NCBI GenBank assembly: GCA_017311315.1
Contig: CM029664.1
Span: forward strand, 37,923,939-37,987,938
Direction of reading: 5' to 3'
Source: Dendrocalamus latiflorus
Taxonomy: Eukaryota > Streptophyta > Magnoliopsida > Poales > Poaceae
DNA length: 64,000 nucleotides
How positions within the stretch are numbered: the first letter of the stretch is position 1; every line of letters begins with the position of its first letter. The position numbers were made by a program, and so were the translations under genes. Of this stretch, positions 23,801 through 35,632 are shown piece by piece. The notes below the pieces were generated by a model. The model saw only the letters and a program-made list of their open reading frames with translations. It was not told the origin of the DNA and ran no database searches.

Positions 23801-25535
23801 ATTAATTTTCTGACAGTGGGACCCACATGTCATTTTCTTAATTTTTGTCTTTTTCTTTTATGATTTTCCTCTGTCTCTATGGCCAGTGGGGCCCATGTGT
23901 CAGCGGTGGCACTGAGGCGGGACCCAGAGGTCAGCTGGCCTGTGGCGGGCGGTCGCTGAGCAGCGGGGCCCAGCTGTCAGCGGAGAAAGTAAAAGAAATG
24001 CTCGACCGCGCGCGCGGAGCCGAGGCTCGAACACGCGACGCGGGAGCCGGGGGGGGGGAGAGACGCGCTGTGATAACCAAGTGAGCGGGGGAGGCTTTGC
24101 CTACCATATAAGGGGAATAAATCCCTTTGAGTCAGCTCGCTGAGGGGGCCGGGCAGAGGAGTCGGGGGGCGACGGCGCCGGCGGCGAGTGGTGGCCGGAA
24201 AGGGCTGGGGCTGCGTGATATGTAATCCTCGCGCGAGGTGGAGTCTCCTGGTGTAGGCGGTCGGGGTGGAGGAGCATGGTGGCGGGCCGGCGGCGTGCGA
24301 CGGCGGAGGCCCGGGCGGGAGCTCCGGCGACGGCGGGCTACGGGCTTCGGGAGGTGCGGGGGAAGGCGGGGACAGCTTCGCCTTGTTCCCGTGAAGCTGC
24401 AGGAGCTTGGGTTGGCTTCGGGGACGGCTGGAATCGGCGGGGAGGGCGGCGCCGGAGTTGGGGAAGAAGGAATGGCCGGCGGGGAATTAAGGGGCTCTCG
24501 GCTCAATTTCTCGCAGAGGGGGAAAGAGGGGAGTAGAGCGGCGCGTTTGCGACTTCCGGGATGGGCTTTTATAGCCGGAAGGGGGAGGCACGTGGCGGGG
24601 CAGCGCCGGCCTCTGCCCTGCTCATTCCGGCGGGGGAGATGAACCAAATCCCGCTGAGATTTTGTAGGGGAGAGGTGGCGGGAGAGGTGAGTCCCCCCTC
24701 CTGTAGCTGGTTTTTAAATTGCCCGCGAGGTGAGAGAGGGAGCGCAGAGGATTTGCTGCGGCGGAGGAGCAACGCGAGCGAGAGGGGCAATGCTGGCGCG
24801 TGGAGAAGAAGAAGAGGAAGGAGAAGAAGACGCGGGCGGGGCCACCAGCCAGAGAAAGGGGCGCGGGGGCGAGGCGGGCCACCGGTCGGGGAAAGAGCGA
24901 CTGGCGCGTGGGGGCGTGTGGCAGCGAGACGCGAGGCGCGGGGGAAGCCGGTCCACCGGCCAGCGGAAGCGAGCGCGAGGGAGCGCGGGCTGCGGGCGCG
25001 TGCGCTGGCGCGCTGGGCCGCGCGTGCGGAGAGAGAGAGGTTGGGCCGGGGTGACGGCCGGCCCGGCTTTCCTTTTTCTTTTTCTTTTCTCAATTCTTTT
25101 ATTTCCATTTTCTGCATTTTTATTTACATATATCCATATATACTTATACATATAACTTTATTTGCTCTCTTAATTTCTGTAGAGACCACTTTCTTGTTAT
25201 GCATATTTGTATGCCAAAATATACATATACACCTATATTTATATTTGTTAATATTTTTATTTTGTATACTCCTTTACTATTTATTCCATTATTTTTAGAG
25301 GTGAGATTTCATGGCTAAACTAAATATTCTCCCTTACCTTTATGAATCATCTTTTCAGATTCTTTATTTGATGCTCATGTTTTATTATTTTATGTGTGGA
25401 TTTCTTACCTCTTTTTACTTTTGAAATTCCTTTAAATTTACAAAAAGCCAATAAACTCCAAATCCAAATGTAAAGAAAATAAAATAATCCAAAAGCTCCA
25501 CAATTTATTATTTATATTTTTTTCAGGATGTTACA
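20876..25535 (-). mobile_element. Solo gypsy-type LTR, 4.66 kb
   Basis: The ends are TGTCAGACCC (20876) and GGATGTTACA (25535), with TG..CA termini. A perfect 5-bp duplication GTTAC lies at 20871-20875 and 25536-25540. No gag, pol, primer site or purine tract is seen, so this is a solo LTR left after recombination. The minus strand begins TGTAACATCC, as in grass Tekay/RIRE3-like LTRs, and has TATAAAAG at 24573-24566, so minus orientation is likely but not proven. The 23900-25080 part is very GC-rich; its open frames on both strands (for example 24132-25298) are composition artefacts. It is unusually long for a solo LTR. Confidence 0.88.
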
Positions 25536-25652
25536 GTTACGACATGCGAACGATCAGCGAAATGTTAATTGCAGTATGTCGGTACTTTGGTATTGTGCGA
25601 TGCTATTTGACATGTTGCAAAATTGAAACATATATGTAGGCCAACATCAGCA

Positions 25653-25955
25653 ATGGCAATAGCCACTACATTGAGAGTGCATTACGATGCTGGAACCGTT
25701 CGTGAAGGTCCGAATGGTGTGGATTTGAGCGGTTTTCCGTAAGTCACTCTAGTACATCCGAATGGCGAGAATGCTCAGATCTCAGATGTGATGCATTGGC
25801 TGACCTGGAGTTTTTCATTGGACCCCAAGATGTGCAGCGTCGTCGTGCATGGGTTTTGGAGCCGGTCTCCCACAGACATCAGATGGGAGTTGAAAACATT
25901 GCTGCGCATTGCTGCATGGAAAGGCTTTGTGCAAGGGTGCAGCTTTGCACAGTGA
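25653..25955 (+). pseudogene. Decayed transposon ORF 1 (N-terminal domain of a Mutator-type or related element protein)
   Basis: An ATG at 25653 opens a frame to TGA at 25953-25955, broken by one in-frame TAA at 25740-25742 (after DLSGFP). The text, with ATTLRVHYDAG near the start, HWLTWSFSLDPKMCSVVVHG in the middle and AAWKGFVQGC at the end, resembles N-terminal regions of plant Mutator-like transposon proteins. Its last codons (CAGCTTTGCACAGTGA) are the seed of the minisatellite that follows. The sequence just upstream is the continuation of the target interrupted by the 4.66-kb LTR. Confidence 0.6.
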
Positions 25956-26170
25956 CACGATAAAAGGGAGTAGCTTTACGCAGTGACATGACAAAAGAGG
26001 GCAGCTTTGCACAAAGACATGACAAAAGAGAGCAGCTTTGTACAGAGACATGACAAAACAGGCCAGCTTTGCACAGTCACATGGCATGACGATGCAGCTT
26101 TTCGCAGTGACATGACAGCATGGCCTACCTTTACTCAGTGACAGGACCACCCGCACCAGCTTTACATGTA
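25938..26170. repeat. Minisatellite of ~31 bp, about seven units
   Basis: Units of the form 'gcagctttgcacagtgacatgacaaaagag' begin near 25940, 25970, 26001, 26032, 26063, 26095 and 26126, with substitutions and small length changes. The array begins inside the final codons of the preceding ORF, so it arose by tandem expansion of that coding end. Confidence 0.88.
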
Positions 26171-26185
26171 CGAGTAGAGGAAAAA

Positions 26186-26193
26186 CGGACCCT
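26186..26193 (+). promoter_or_regulatory. Possible TATA box of the transposon's second ORF
   Basis: CCCTATAAATTGG lies after the minisatellite and about 85 bp upstream of the ATG at 26276. It could be the remnant promoter of the zinc-finger ORF; the position is approximate. Confidence 0.4.
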
Positions 26194-26275
26194 ATAAATT
26201 GGGTGCGTTCCATTTCGCAGGGAACACTACACGACCAAACCCCACACTACACCGCGATTCCTTCACCGCACCGGA

Positions 26276-27049
26276 ATGGACAAAAGGCAGAAGAAGTAAA
26301 GTGACAAGATGGTGAAGCAATGGAAGGAGACCCGCGACCTAGCACGGTCAGCTGTCGCCCGCGATGAGAAAATAAGGGCTATTGCGGCCCGAGAAGAATA
26401 AGCCCAGCGTGCTACGAGGTCAGCTCCCCGCAATGAGGGGCCCCTAGCAACAACCCCATCCCGAACGTTCCCACCGAGCGTTCGCCGCAACTCCCACTCG
26501 AGGGGGAGACACCCCCTTTGTTGGTGCGAGGACACGTGCAAGTTCTTCAAATCTAAGCACCACATCAGCCTAGGTATGCGTTACTGGGTTGCACAAACTA
26601 TTTCAGTGACTACCCCGACCGTCGTCTAGACACCGCAACCTATCGGCAGCCGATAAGGACCAGATGCACCATTTTTCCCTACCTTTTCTCCTTCACATCA
26701 CGCACTAACAATCTCTCCCATGTATTTACAGTCCCCGGAACCCCTATGTGCCTACCGCAAATGGATCGATCTTGAGATCCATCCTGAGGACCAATGGGCC
26801 CTTGACTTTGAGGAGTGAAAATGTCACAAGGTCATCAGAGATGCGGGAAGAGGAGCGCCGCAAGAACAAACAAACCCTGCGTATACAATGCGAGACGAAA
26901 GCTCATCTCGAAGCGTGCACATGTAGGGAGCGGGTGGCTCGCGAGAGGGAGCGCGAGAGAAAGAGGAAATGGCGACGAAGGTAAAAGAGACCGCCGAGAA
27001 GTTCAACGCCGAGCAAGCAAGGAAGGGAAAATGGCACCGGTCCACATAG
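26276..27049 (+). pseudogene. Decayed GRF-type zinc-finger protein of a transposon
   Basis: The frame starts at ATG 26276 and is broken by at least two stops (TAA near 26297; TAA after AIAAREE near 26398), a 1-base frameshift near 26590 and a TGA near 26815. The zinc-finger core can still be read: RHPLCWCEDTCKFF, then GMRYW, and after the frameshift a C-x-NYFSDYP segment. After a probable intron (about 26660-26729) comes SPEPLCAYRKWID, then charged coiled text and a final RKGKWHRST. This order (GRF finger, SPPPLCxYxxWID, charged tail) is common in grass transposon-associated proteins. It is clearly non-functional. Confidence 0.7.
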
Positions 27050-27447
27050 TAGGTCGTACAAGTAGTTGGATGGGTTAGTCATACATGATGCTATATGTTA
27101 TGCATGTAATCAAAAAGTACGCGGCATGTTACTCCCAACTGTATTATGAAGTTTATTTAAATCCAAACAAGCCTATTATCTCATCTTTTTGCATTCAATG
27201 ATTCACATAGCAAGTCATCTAACAATATTAACATACCGGTTTTCTCCGTACACGAATTCTCAATAACATCAAAATATCACTTACCATCGTACGTACCGAT
27301 CGTTCTACAATTAATCGTTCCTAAAAAAAATCAAAATTTTTTACGCACCTACAATATACAATGAACATAAACTTTTATTACAACTCCAACAGATTTTTTT
27401 TCCCAGTTAAAAGCTACAAAATTTAAAAAATTCACGGGGGCTGAGTG
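27050..27447. other. 3' flank of the decayed transposon
   Basis: AT-rich, non-coding. It ends where copia pol sequence begins abruptly at about 27448, presumably a deletion or insertion junction. Confidence 0.5.
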
Positions 27448-28714
27448 CAGTTGCACAATTCGTGTTCTCATCACTTTTGGCAGCTTATGGTGGACGGGAG
27501 ATTCACCACATGGATGTGAAAATGGCTTTCTTGAATGGAGACATTGAGGAGGAAGTATATGTAGCTCAACCACCAGGTTTTCAGATCAAAGCACAAACTG
27601 AAAAGGTGTTGAAGCTAAACAAGGCCTTGTACACGCTCAAACAAGTTCCACGAGCTTGGAATATGAAGCTTGACAAAAGTCTAATATCACTCGGTTTCAA
27701 GCGGAGTAAGTCTGAACATGCCGTGTACACAAGAGGGATGTGAATACAAAGTTGATTGTGGATGTCTATGTGGATGACTTAATAATCACTGGCTCAAATC
27801 CAAGGGAGATTATGAAGTTTAAAGAAGAGATGATGAAGCTATTTAAAATGACAGACTTAGGGCTCCTAAGTTACTATCTTGGCATTGAGGTAAAACAAAC
27901 TGAAAACGACATCACACTTTGTCAGTCCGCCTATGCTCAGAAGATACTTGAGAAGTGTGGCATGGGAGACTGCAATCCGTGTCAAGTTCCAATGGAAAAC
28001 CATTTGAAGCTAAGCAATCAGGCCCAGGATCTCTAGTTGATACCACACAATACAGAAGTATTGTTGGGAGTCTATGGTACCTAGTGCATACCCGTCCAGA
28101 CATTGCTTTTGCAGTCGGGTATGTGAGTCGTTTCATGGAGAAGCCAACACAAGAACACTTGATGGCTGTGAAACATATTCTAAGGTATATAAAAGGTACT
28201 CTGTGTTTTGGTATCCAGTACAAGAGAGGAGGCAAAGAGAAATTGCAGCTGACCGACTACAGTGACAGTGACATGGCAGGAGACATTAATGATCGGAAAA
28301 AGCACAACAGGGGTGATGTTTGTGTTGGGAGGAAGTCCGGTTAGTTGGCAATCTCAGAAGCAAAGAGTGATGGCATTGTCATCCTTCGAAGCAGAGTACA
28401 TAGCTTGCCAGGGAGTCTGGCTTGCTTGCCTCTTAAGTGAATTGTCGGAAGAAGAAGCTATGAAGGTCATACTCAAGGTGGACAACAAATCGGCTATTTC
28501 GCTGAGCAAAAATCTGGTTCTTCATGATAGAAGTAAATATATAGACACCAGATATCACTTTATCAGAGACTATGTTAAAGAAGGGAGAATCGCCATTGAA
28601 TACACCAATACATATGAGCAGAAGGCTGACATACTTATAAAGCCGCTCGGGTGGATAAAGTTCTTGGAGATGAGGAGGAAAATCGGCATGATTAAAGTCG
28701 AAAAACAAGATTAG
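27448..28714 (+). pseudogene. Copia reverse transcriptase and RNase H, 5'-truncated and frameshifted
   Basis: Reading plus: HMDVKMAFLNGD (reverse transcriptase) near 27510, the active-site VDVYVDDLII near 27765, DLGLLSYYLGIEV near 27860, RSIVGSLWYLVHTRPDIAFAV near 28050, then the RNase H part with STTGVMFVLGGSPVSW and SSFEAEYIA, ending at TAG 28712-28714. One-base frameshifts near 27737, 28010 and 28297 break the frame. Integrase, protease, gag and the 5' LTR are missing. It is followed 11 bp later by the 3' LTR of the same element. Confidence 0.92.
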
Positions 28715-28725
28715 GGAGAGAATAT

Positions 28726-29873
28726 TGTAAATAATCTTGTTTAGAAGTCGTATACAAGTTTTGGTCGTGATCGAAGTCAATCTGTAATCACAATCGAAAG
28801 TCGAAGTCGAGTTGTAATTGAAGTCGAAATCGGGTTGTAATCGTAGTCGTAACCCGAGCTGGAGTCATAGAGCCGGGTATAAAAGGGGAGAAGTCATGTA
28901 GTCAGATTGCTGCAAGAAGTAAAAGAAGAGAAAAGGAAAAACTTTAGTATCGACTTCATTGTGGGATCTCACAGACGTGGCCGAAATCAGCTTACGACCA
29001 CGACAAACGTGGTCGGAAGAGGTTTCGACCACGGCAAAACATCAGCAGATGTGGCCGGAAGGCGTTTGACCACGGCAAACCTGAAGAAGACGTGGTCGAA
29101 GATTGATACGACCACGACAAAGAAAGTTTAGACATGGTCAGAAGGCGTTCGACCACGGTAAAGAAAGTCTGGACATGGTCGGAAGGAGTTACAACCATGT
29201 TGAGAAGAATTGAACGTGGTCGGAAGAGGCTTCGACCACGATGTGAAGTTGAACATGGTCGGAAGGCGTCGACCATGTTGTGAAGCTGAACGTAGTCGGA
29301 AGGGGGCTTCGACCACGTTGTGAAGACGCTGAACGTGGTCGGGAGAGGCTTCGACCACGCTGTGAAGCTCTGAACGTGGTCGGAAAGCACTCTGACCACG
29401 TTGTGAGGAAGTGAACGTGGTCGAAAGAGTATTTCGACCATGGTGAACAGTGATCGGCAAAATCACTGCGTGGTCGTAGGGAGCCGCGACTACGGAAATT
29501 CAAGCGAGGTCGAAGGAAGGGCAGTGCAACGGCAGAGAAGCGTGGTTGAAAACTTCAGCAGAAGTTTACGACTACAAAATCGAAGCGATCGGAGAGGCTA
29601 CAACGCGGTCGAAACTTCAGCGGGAGGTGATCGTAGCCTCCCGTAACCGGTCGTAAGCGGTCAGAAAGGTCCTGGAGCAGTCGTAAAGATTGCAACACTC
29701 TCAGTCTCAAGATCGGCACTACCTAGTGTGTGCTCAAGGTCAAATAATATCCTGGTCATTTCTCTCTGTCATACTCGTTTCGTAACCTCTTTAATCACTT
29801 TACTAGAATACACGCTTTCTGTAAAACATAAGGGAGTAATAAGCTGCTTCTGTTTAGGTTTTAAGTGGTAACA
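28726..29873 (+). mobile_element. 3' LTR of the truncated copia element
   Basis: A purine tract (AGGGAGAGAAT) follows the pol stop, then TGTAAATAATC opens the LTR. It ends GTTTTAAGTGGTAACA at 29873. Length is 1148 bp. A TATA box GTATAAAAGG is at 28877-28886. The 5' partner is absent, so no age estimate is possible. Confidence 0.82.
28976..29480. repeat. GACCACG / CGTGGTC minisatellite inside the copia LTR
   Basis: A motif of about 10 bp, CGTGGTCGGA, alternates with TTCGACCACG at roughly 25-60-bp spacing for more than a dozen copies. Because the two motifs are near reverse complements, the RNA could fold into many small hairpins. Open frames across it on the minus strand are artefacts of the repeat. 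Confidence 0.8.
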
Positions 29874-30376
29874 AAAACAGGAACATGGTTACGTAGAATA
29901 TGTTCAATTACATATCAACTACTGGAAAAGGTAAGGTTGAACCGTATTGAATTCAGTATCCAAAATATTTGACTACTCATGTACAGGAGCTGAAAGACAT
30001 AACCTTAAGCGTAGAAATGTAGATGAATAATTTCGATTTCACAATATGACTTGATACAAATTGTTAGCAATCACTAAGTCAGCAAGTGAGAACACATAGT
30101 AATAAATTACTTCTCCATTTTCACTTCATAGCAAACCGGGCATAATCTCAAGATCTCGACTAAGTTCTACAATCACGGGCAAAGTTACAAGAGTTACTGA
30201 TCACTAACTAAAAATTGTCACCAGCAAAATGTCGCAAAAAAAAAGATTGAGAGAAAGGACTAATAACACGTCACTCACAAGTTGCAACTTGCTAAAAAGA
30301 TCCTACTTGGGTTAAGTGTGAAATGTTACGAAAAACATTCTTGTTCCTTTCTATGACAACATGAGCCATATCCATC
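29874..30376. other. Intergenic; 3' flank and UTR of the TMEM33-like gene
   Basis: AT-rich, with no coding signal. The part next to 30376 is expected to hold the 3' UTR of the minus-strand gene. Confidence 0.5.
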
Positions 30377-33300
30377 CTACCTGAACCACCATCTCATGCC
30401 AGCATTTATCGGGTCATGAAGAAAAGGGGCGTAACGGTGGATATAGGGGTTCACTGTCCAGCCAATTTTAAGCCAGATAGCTCTGTGATAACCAGCAGTG
30501 AAAGGAGAGTGATACATGAGCTTCAGCAACTGCAATACCGGGTAAAGAGAGTGAGGTAGGAATTTGCTGAGACATCCATCATATTTTGCTAATACAGTAA
30601 AAAGTTCGTCTACAATAGTACAATCTGACTTGCAAGGAAAGCACCATGCGAATTCCTCTTTTGCCTTCAAACAAACAAGTATTGTTTCTTGGGCTGAAAA
30701 TAAGGCCTATTGCTACTTCTATGAAATATTCCAGGATGTAGCTGATGCTACCAGTTTAGCCATGCAGAAACAACGATTATTTAGACCAAAAGACATCGTC
30801 CTCTGTCAAGTTTTATTAGGAAGGAGTCTTGCAGCCTGTCACTGGGGTTGCCACTTGCCAGCTTTACAATCCAGGGAACCAAAAGCAACAAAGTGCTATT
30901 GTCGAACAAACAACAGTACTGACCACAGCACCAACCCGACAACAGAGCTTAACAGAATAGCAGAAGCAACAGTTGTTGCCTAGATCCTTTTCTAAACGCA
31001 AATGGCGCAAACCGCCAAAATTTTAGCCATATTCACATTATGCAAGTCTGTACAAGATTACAAGTACACTAAAGAATTAAGTGTTATATGATACTTTTTC
31101 CATTTGTTGTAGAATTCAATGAACACTTTGTTATAGGGGAAAAAATTTCCTGCAACTAAAATATCATTGTATTAAAGATCTAAAGCTATATGTCAATTAG
31201 GGCCAGTGATGCAGAGAATTGAACACTCCTAATGTGATGACACACTTCACAGATCAGTATAAGGGGTTTGCTTCATTACACCTCTTTTAGAAAAGTTTAC
31301 GAATCTTAAAGCAAAATAGTTAATCTTAAGAGATAGCAAATCTATACCAACCTATAAAAAAATAAGTCAAATTGAGTATTACATATGGATATAGACTTGA
31401 ATATTAGGCGGGGACAAATCTTTGATTTGATTTATTTCTTATGTTATGCAGATTTGCCCTCACCTAATATTAACTACTTTACTTTGAGATTCGTAAAGTT
31501 TTTTAAAAGAGGTGTACAGAAGCAAACCTCAGTATAATCTGTGAAAAAGTTAACACTGCAGTTAACAGAAAACTAGAAGTAGATCATTCGGCGAAACGAA
31601 TCAATGTTTAAGTGGAAACTAACCTGCCAGTACATGAATGTTTGCATAGCATTGCATTGTCGCCTACACAAGTAAAAAAAGAAGAATTTAAAGTTAAGTA
31701 GCTAATGGGAGAGGGAAATGAAAAATGAAAAAGGCTAGGGTCTACTAACGAGAACAGGGATAAGATCAAAAGAAAGCCCAACAAAATCTCTGCATTTGAT
31801 CTCAGAAAGTTGACTGCAGTTGTGTTTGTCTCAACCCATGTGCAAGGTTGCTCCAGGTATGTCCTACAAATTAACGACACACTCAATCGTTATAATCCAT
31901 TTACAAGCATTTCAATAGGTCAAACATTGCAAGCCTGTTACTTGTTAGCAGCATTCAGTTCACAAGAAATGATTGTTTTGTGCCTTATCAGCTTTTTACC
32001 ATGCAAATTTCCTACACAAAGCATTTATGTTTTGTGTTTTACAGCTGATGGACTCAGGCATATTTAACTATTGTGTTTGCCATTGCATAAAAAGGCTACA
32101 GAGACCCAACGAGACTGCGCCATTCACTAGTATTATGATGGCTCTACAGGTCTTGCAAGCCCAGAGAGATGAAAGTAACTAATGTCATGTAATCAAAAAA
32201 TGAAGTCAAGACAACAACTTAAACAATGAAAAGGCAGATCATGCCTAAACTATTGTTTCTTTATCGTAAAGCTGTCAATGATAGCATGCATTGTGTGTGC
32301 ATAGCAGACAAAACATTTTGTGCCTAGAAATCTGTCAGGTCCACTTACCTATACAGAGACGAATTACTAAAATGGCGCCGTAGAAATCTGGCCACATGTT
32401 CAAGTGCCCAACAAATTACCGGCACCAAAACAACTGCCAGAAAAGATTATCTAATTATGTATAAGGAACAGATATGTTCAGGTTGTAATATGACAAATTT
32501 GATATCAAAGTAAACAACTCATAAGCTTACGCTTCAAGTGCAGTTTAGACGTAACAAACATAAGGCAGTACATGAATGGTATAAAATCCTTCGATGAAGT
32601 TACAAGGTGACACCATGCCTGAACAGCCTGCATGTTTCCTGCTCTGGGAAGCTGATAGGAAGGGAAAATGGTAAATAAGTAGTGCAAGGTATCTAAGTTG
32701 GGAAGAATAAAATAATAATTGGAATATTCAATTTCATGTTACTGACCCCATAAAAAGCAAATAAAGCATAACATGTGGTACAGGTTGTGCCAAGAAGTGA
32801 CAAACGATATCCCTTGTATTGCAGTTGTCGTGGTGCCATTGGAAGGATGCCAATCAACGCAACAATAAGAACCTGTCAGAAAAAAGAAGAAAAATGGTGT
32901 ATGATAAAGATAATGTGACTATTTATTAGCTAGATTGCTTTGGACATGTCAACACAAAACTGTGTCATTGATCATCATTAATACATGGAAGCTAAAAACA
33001 AAGCCTAAAAGACATATTAAAGTAGGTACTATCACAAGTTGGGGCACTGATACTGATAAAATCTATTGATAATTTGATGCATCCCCCAGAAACATATATG
33101 CTAAAATACACAAAGAATGCATGCTATGCAAAAGTATAGTAGATCCAGTCACTAAGTCGGTTGTTTAAGCAAGATAGGCACTAACATCTTGTTCATATGA
33201 AAATTAAAGACCAATCTTCAGGTACTTCAACTCCAATAAATAAATAAAATGGCTGAGCACTGAGTTCATCTGGTATAGTGTATGCTATTACTGTAATAAT

Positions 33301-35587
33301 ATGATTAATGAATCCAGCCAATCCATTCACTTGTGAAGAATTCTGAAACTGAACTTCTATTAGGCAAAAGACGGCTCTAGATGAATGTATTCTCAATAGA
33401 ATGCTAGCTTGCAGGCCTGGCTAAAATAAAATATCCTTGGACTAGCAGTTGGTCTGATTGATGTCTCACATGTTGTTTTACACTCCCTTCAACTAAGACT
33501 AAACATAATTATCTGGTGAAATTTCCAACTGAGATGGATCTGCTACTTCAAGAGATGCGTCAATTGAGACATCGAGATCTTCAGCAATGGATTGATTTCA
33601 ATATATATAAATTTACATGTTATACAATAATTGCTGACAAAATATAATTGTCTCGTTTAAGCCATTTACCCAAGCACTAACGGAAAAATGTAACGACCGC
33701 TGATCCAACTGTAATGCAAGTCTGCTTCTTGCCAGTCCAGCAGAATTAGTCCCTGCAAAATCCAAGAAGATCAAATTGGCAGACAAGAAAGGCTACAGAT
33801 AATTAGGTTTGTAGTACAGAGAGATCGTACAACACAACAATATGCTTCTTATCACCTGAATCAGGAGGTCTTGCATTATCGCTAGCTGATGTAGATGCTC
33901 TCCCTGACAATGCTGAGGGCTGGGAAGAGCTGGTTGAGGACATTCCTTCAACAGCAAAATCAGGATCCTATAACCAGAGTCAGCAACAAACAAACCTAAG
34001 CTCTTATAGAACCATGTTTTGTGTATTCAAATACATGTAGATCCCCAGAAGGAGATCGAAAATTTCTATTAAATCATTCCATATCAACTTTGACATCAAT
34101 AGCATGATTAAAGGAAGGTAGTTTGTGTAAAAATAATGACAGAATTAAATGACTTGATTAGAACAACAGAAAAATGGTACAGTACTGTTCATCTTACAGA
34201 ATTTTCTTAAATAAAAAGGTTGATACGTTGATTACACAATGTACATAGTCCTAAAACAAATTAAACAGCAAATCTATGACTCTTTTAACTAGTATAAAAC
34301 TTCAATTATTTGGCCCTGCTCGGTGCACAAGGTTTCATATTTCAATATTCACTCTATTCCTTCCTATTTGCATTTTTCACAATCGTATATAGGGAGTGTT
34401 CTATCTTGCATAATGCAAGGAATGAGACTCATAACCTAGCACGCTGACAGAAGTCACAAAGTCAAATGGGCACTAGCAGAGCAGTATCAGATATCCTGCT
34501 CTGTTGCTGAAATGCTTGCTTTCCCAAAACGATCACTGACAACATCATCGAAAGGATTACACACAGAATAATGCCATCTTTCAGATCACCACAAAATGAA
34601 CAAATGGCTTCAACGATGTGTAGCAAGGATGTACAGTCACCTCTGACTTTCTATCCATAGCTAATTAAATAGCTGTATAGGAACTGAGTACTAAACCTTG
34701 TAAATAAAACCAAACAACCTTTTATGAATCTCAACGGATGGAATCTAAATTCTAAGACATTCACAAATGGCAGTTTTAGGTTGTGCTAAGTTTGGTGATA
34801 GCTTATGACATTTTTCACTATAGTTGGTTTATTTTTTATTGTAATTGATTGATGGTGACTTATTTTGCGTAATTAAATTTAAAAATAAAAAACAGGTTAG
34901 CCCTATCGCGGATAATATGAAGGAATACAAGAAAAAAAAGACAAAAAAAGTCTAAAAAAATAAAAAAAATCAGGAAAAACGAAATAAAGGAACAGTGAAT
35001 CGCGGAGTTAGCTCTGACACACATTCCCAGGGAGGAAATGACGCAGAGAATTACTTCAGCGAAAGAATATAGAGAGAGGAGAGCCTTATTCCCGCCCTTC
35101 CTTTCCTCAAGATGCCTAATTCAGTAGTAGAATAGGATCTTTGCGCCATTGCATCGCCTGCTTCGTCACAAGCTCGAAAACGACCAAAGAGGAAGACACA
35201 GGCGCAAAAAAAATGAGAATCTTGAGCCTCCCCAACCAATCCCATCAGAAATTAGGCAAGTCTTAGTCTTACAACACTCGATCCTACACTGTCGCCTAAG
35301 ATCCCTCTCGGGCATCATCATCTTCATCTTTCTTGACACAAAACTGCAACTTCATTTACCGCCGAACAATTTGGGCTCATGGGGCAGGAGCGCCAGCAAG
35401 AGAGGCAGTTGTGCGCAATGCGGGGAGGAGACAAATCGGATTTGGGGATTAACAAAGTCAAACGATGCAGCACAGAACGGAACGGAGAATGGAGACAAGG
35501 AGCAGCAAAACCTAACCTGCGTGTAAAATAATTCTTGGCTTGTCCTGTCGGAACGGAGCCAATCCCGGATTCCAATACAGCCCAGGC

Positions 35588-35632
<45 letters not shown>

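Noticed and set aside
24132..25298. Several long overlapping frames on both strands (up to 245 aa)
   Set aside because: They lie in the GC-rich part of a solo LTR, where stop codons are rare; there is no conserved domain and the composition is extreme.
25938..26170. Regular repeat spacing suggesting a CRISPR-like array
   Set aside because: The units are contiguous with no unique spacers, and this is plant nuclear DNA; it is a minisatellite.
28992..29503. Minus-strand frames rich in RPRS / SDHVQ repeats
   Set aside because: They are translations of the GACCACG minisatellite in the copia LTR.
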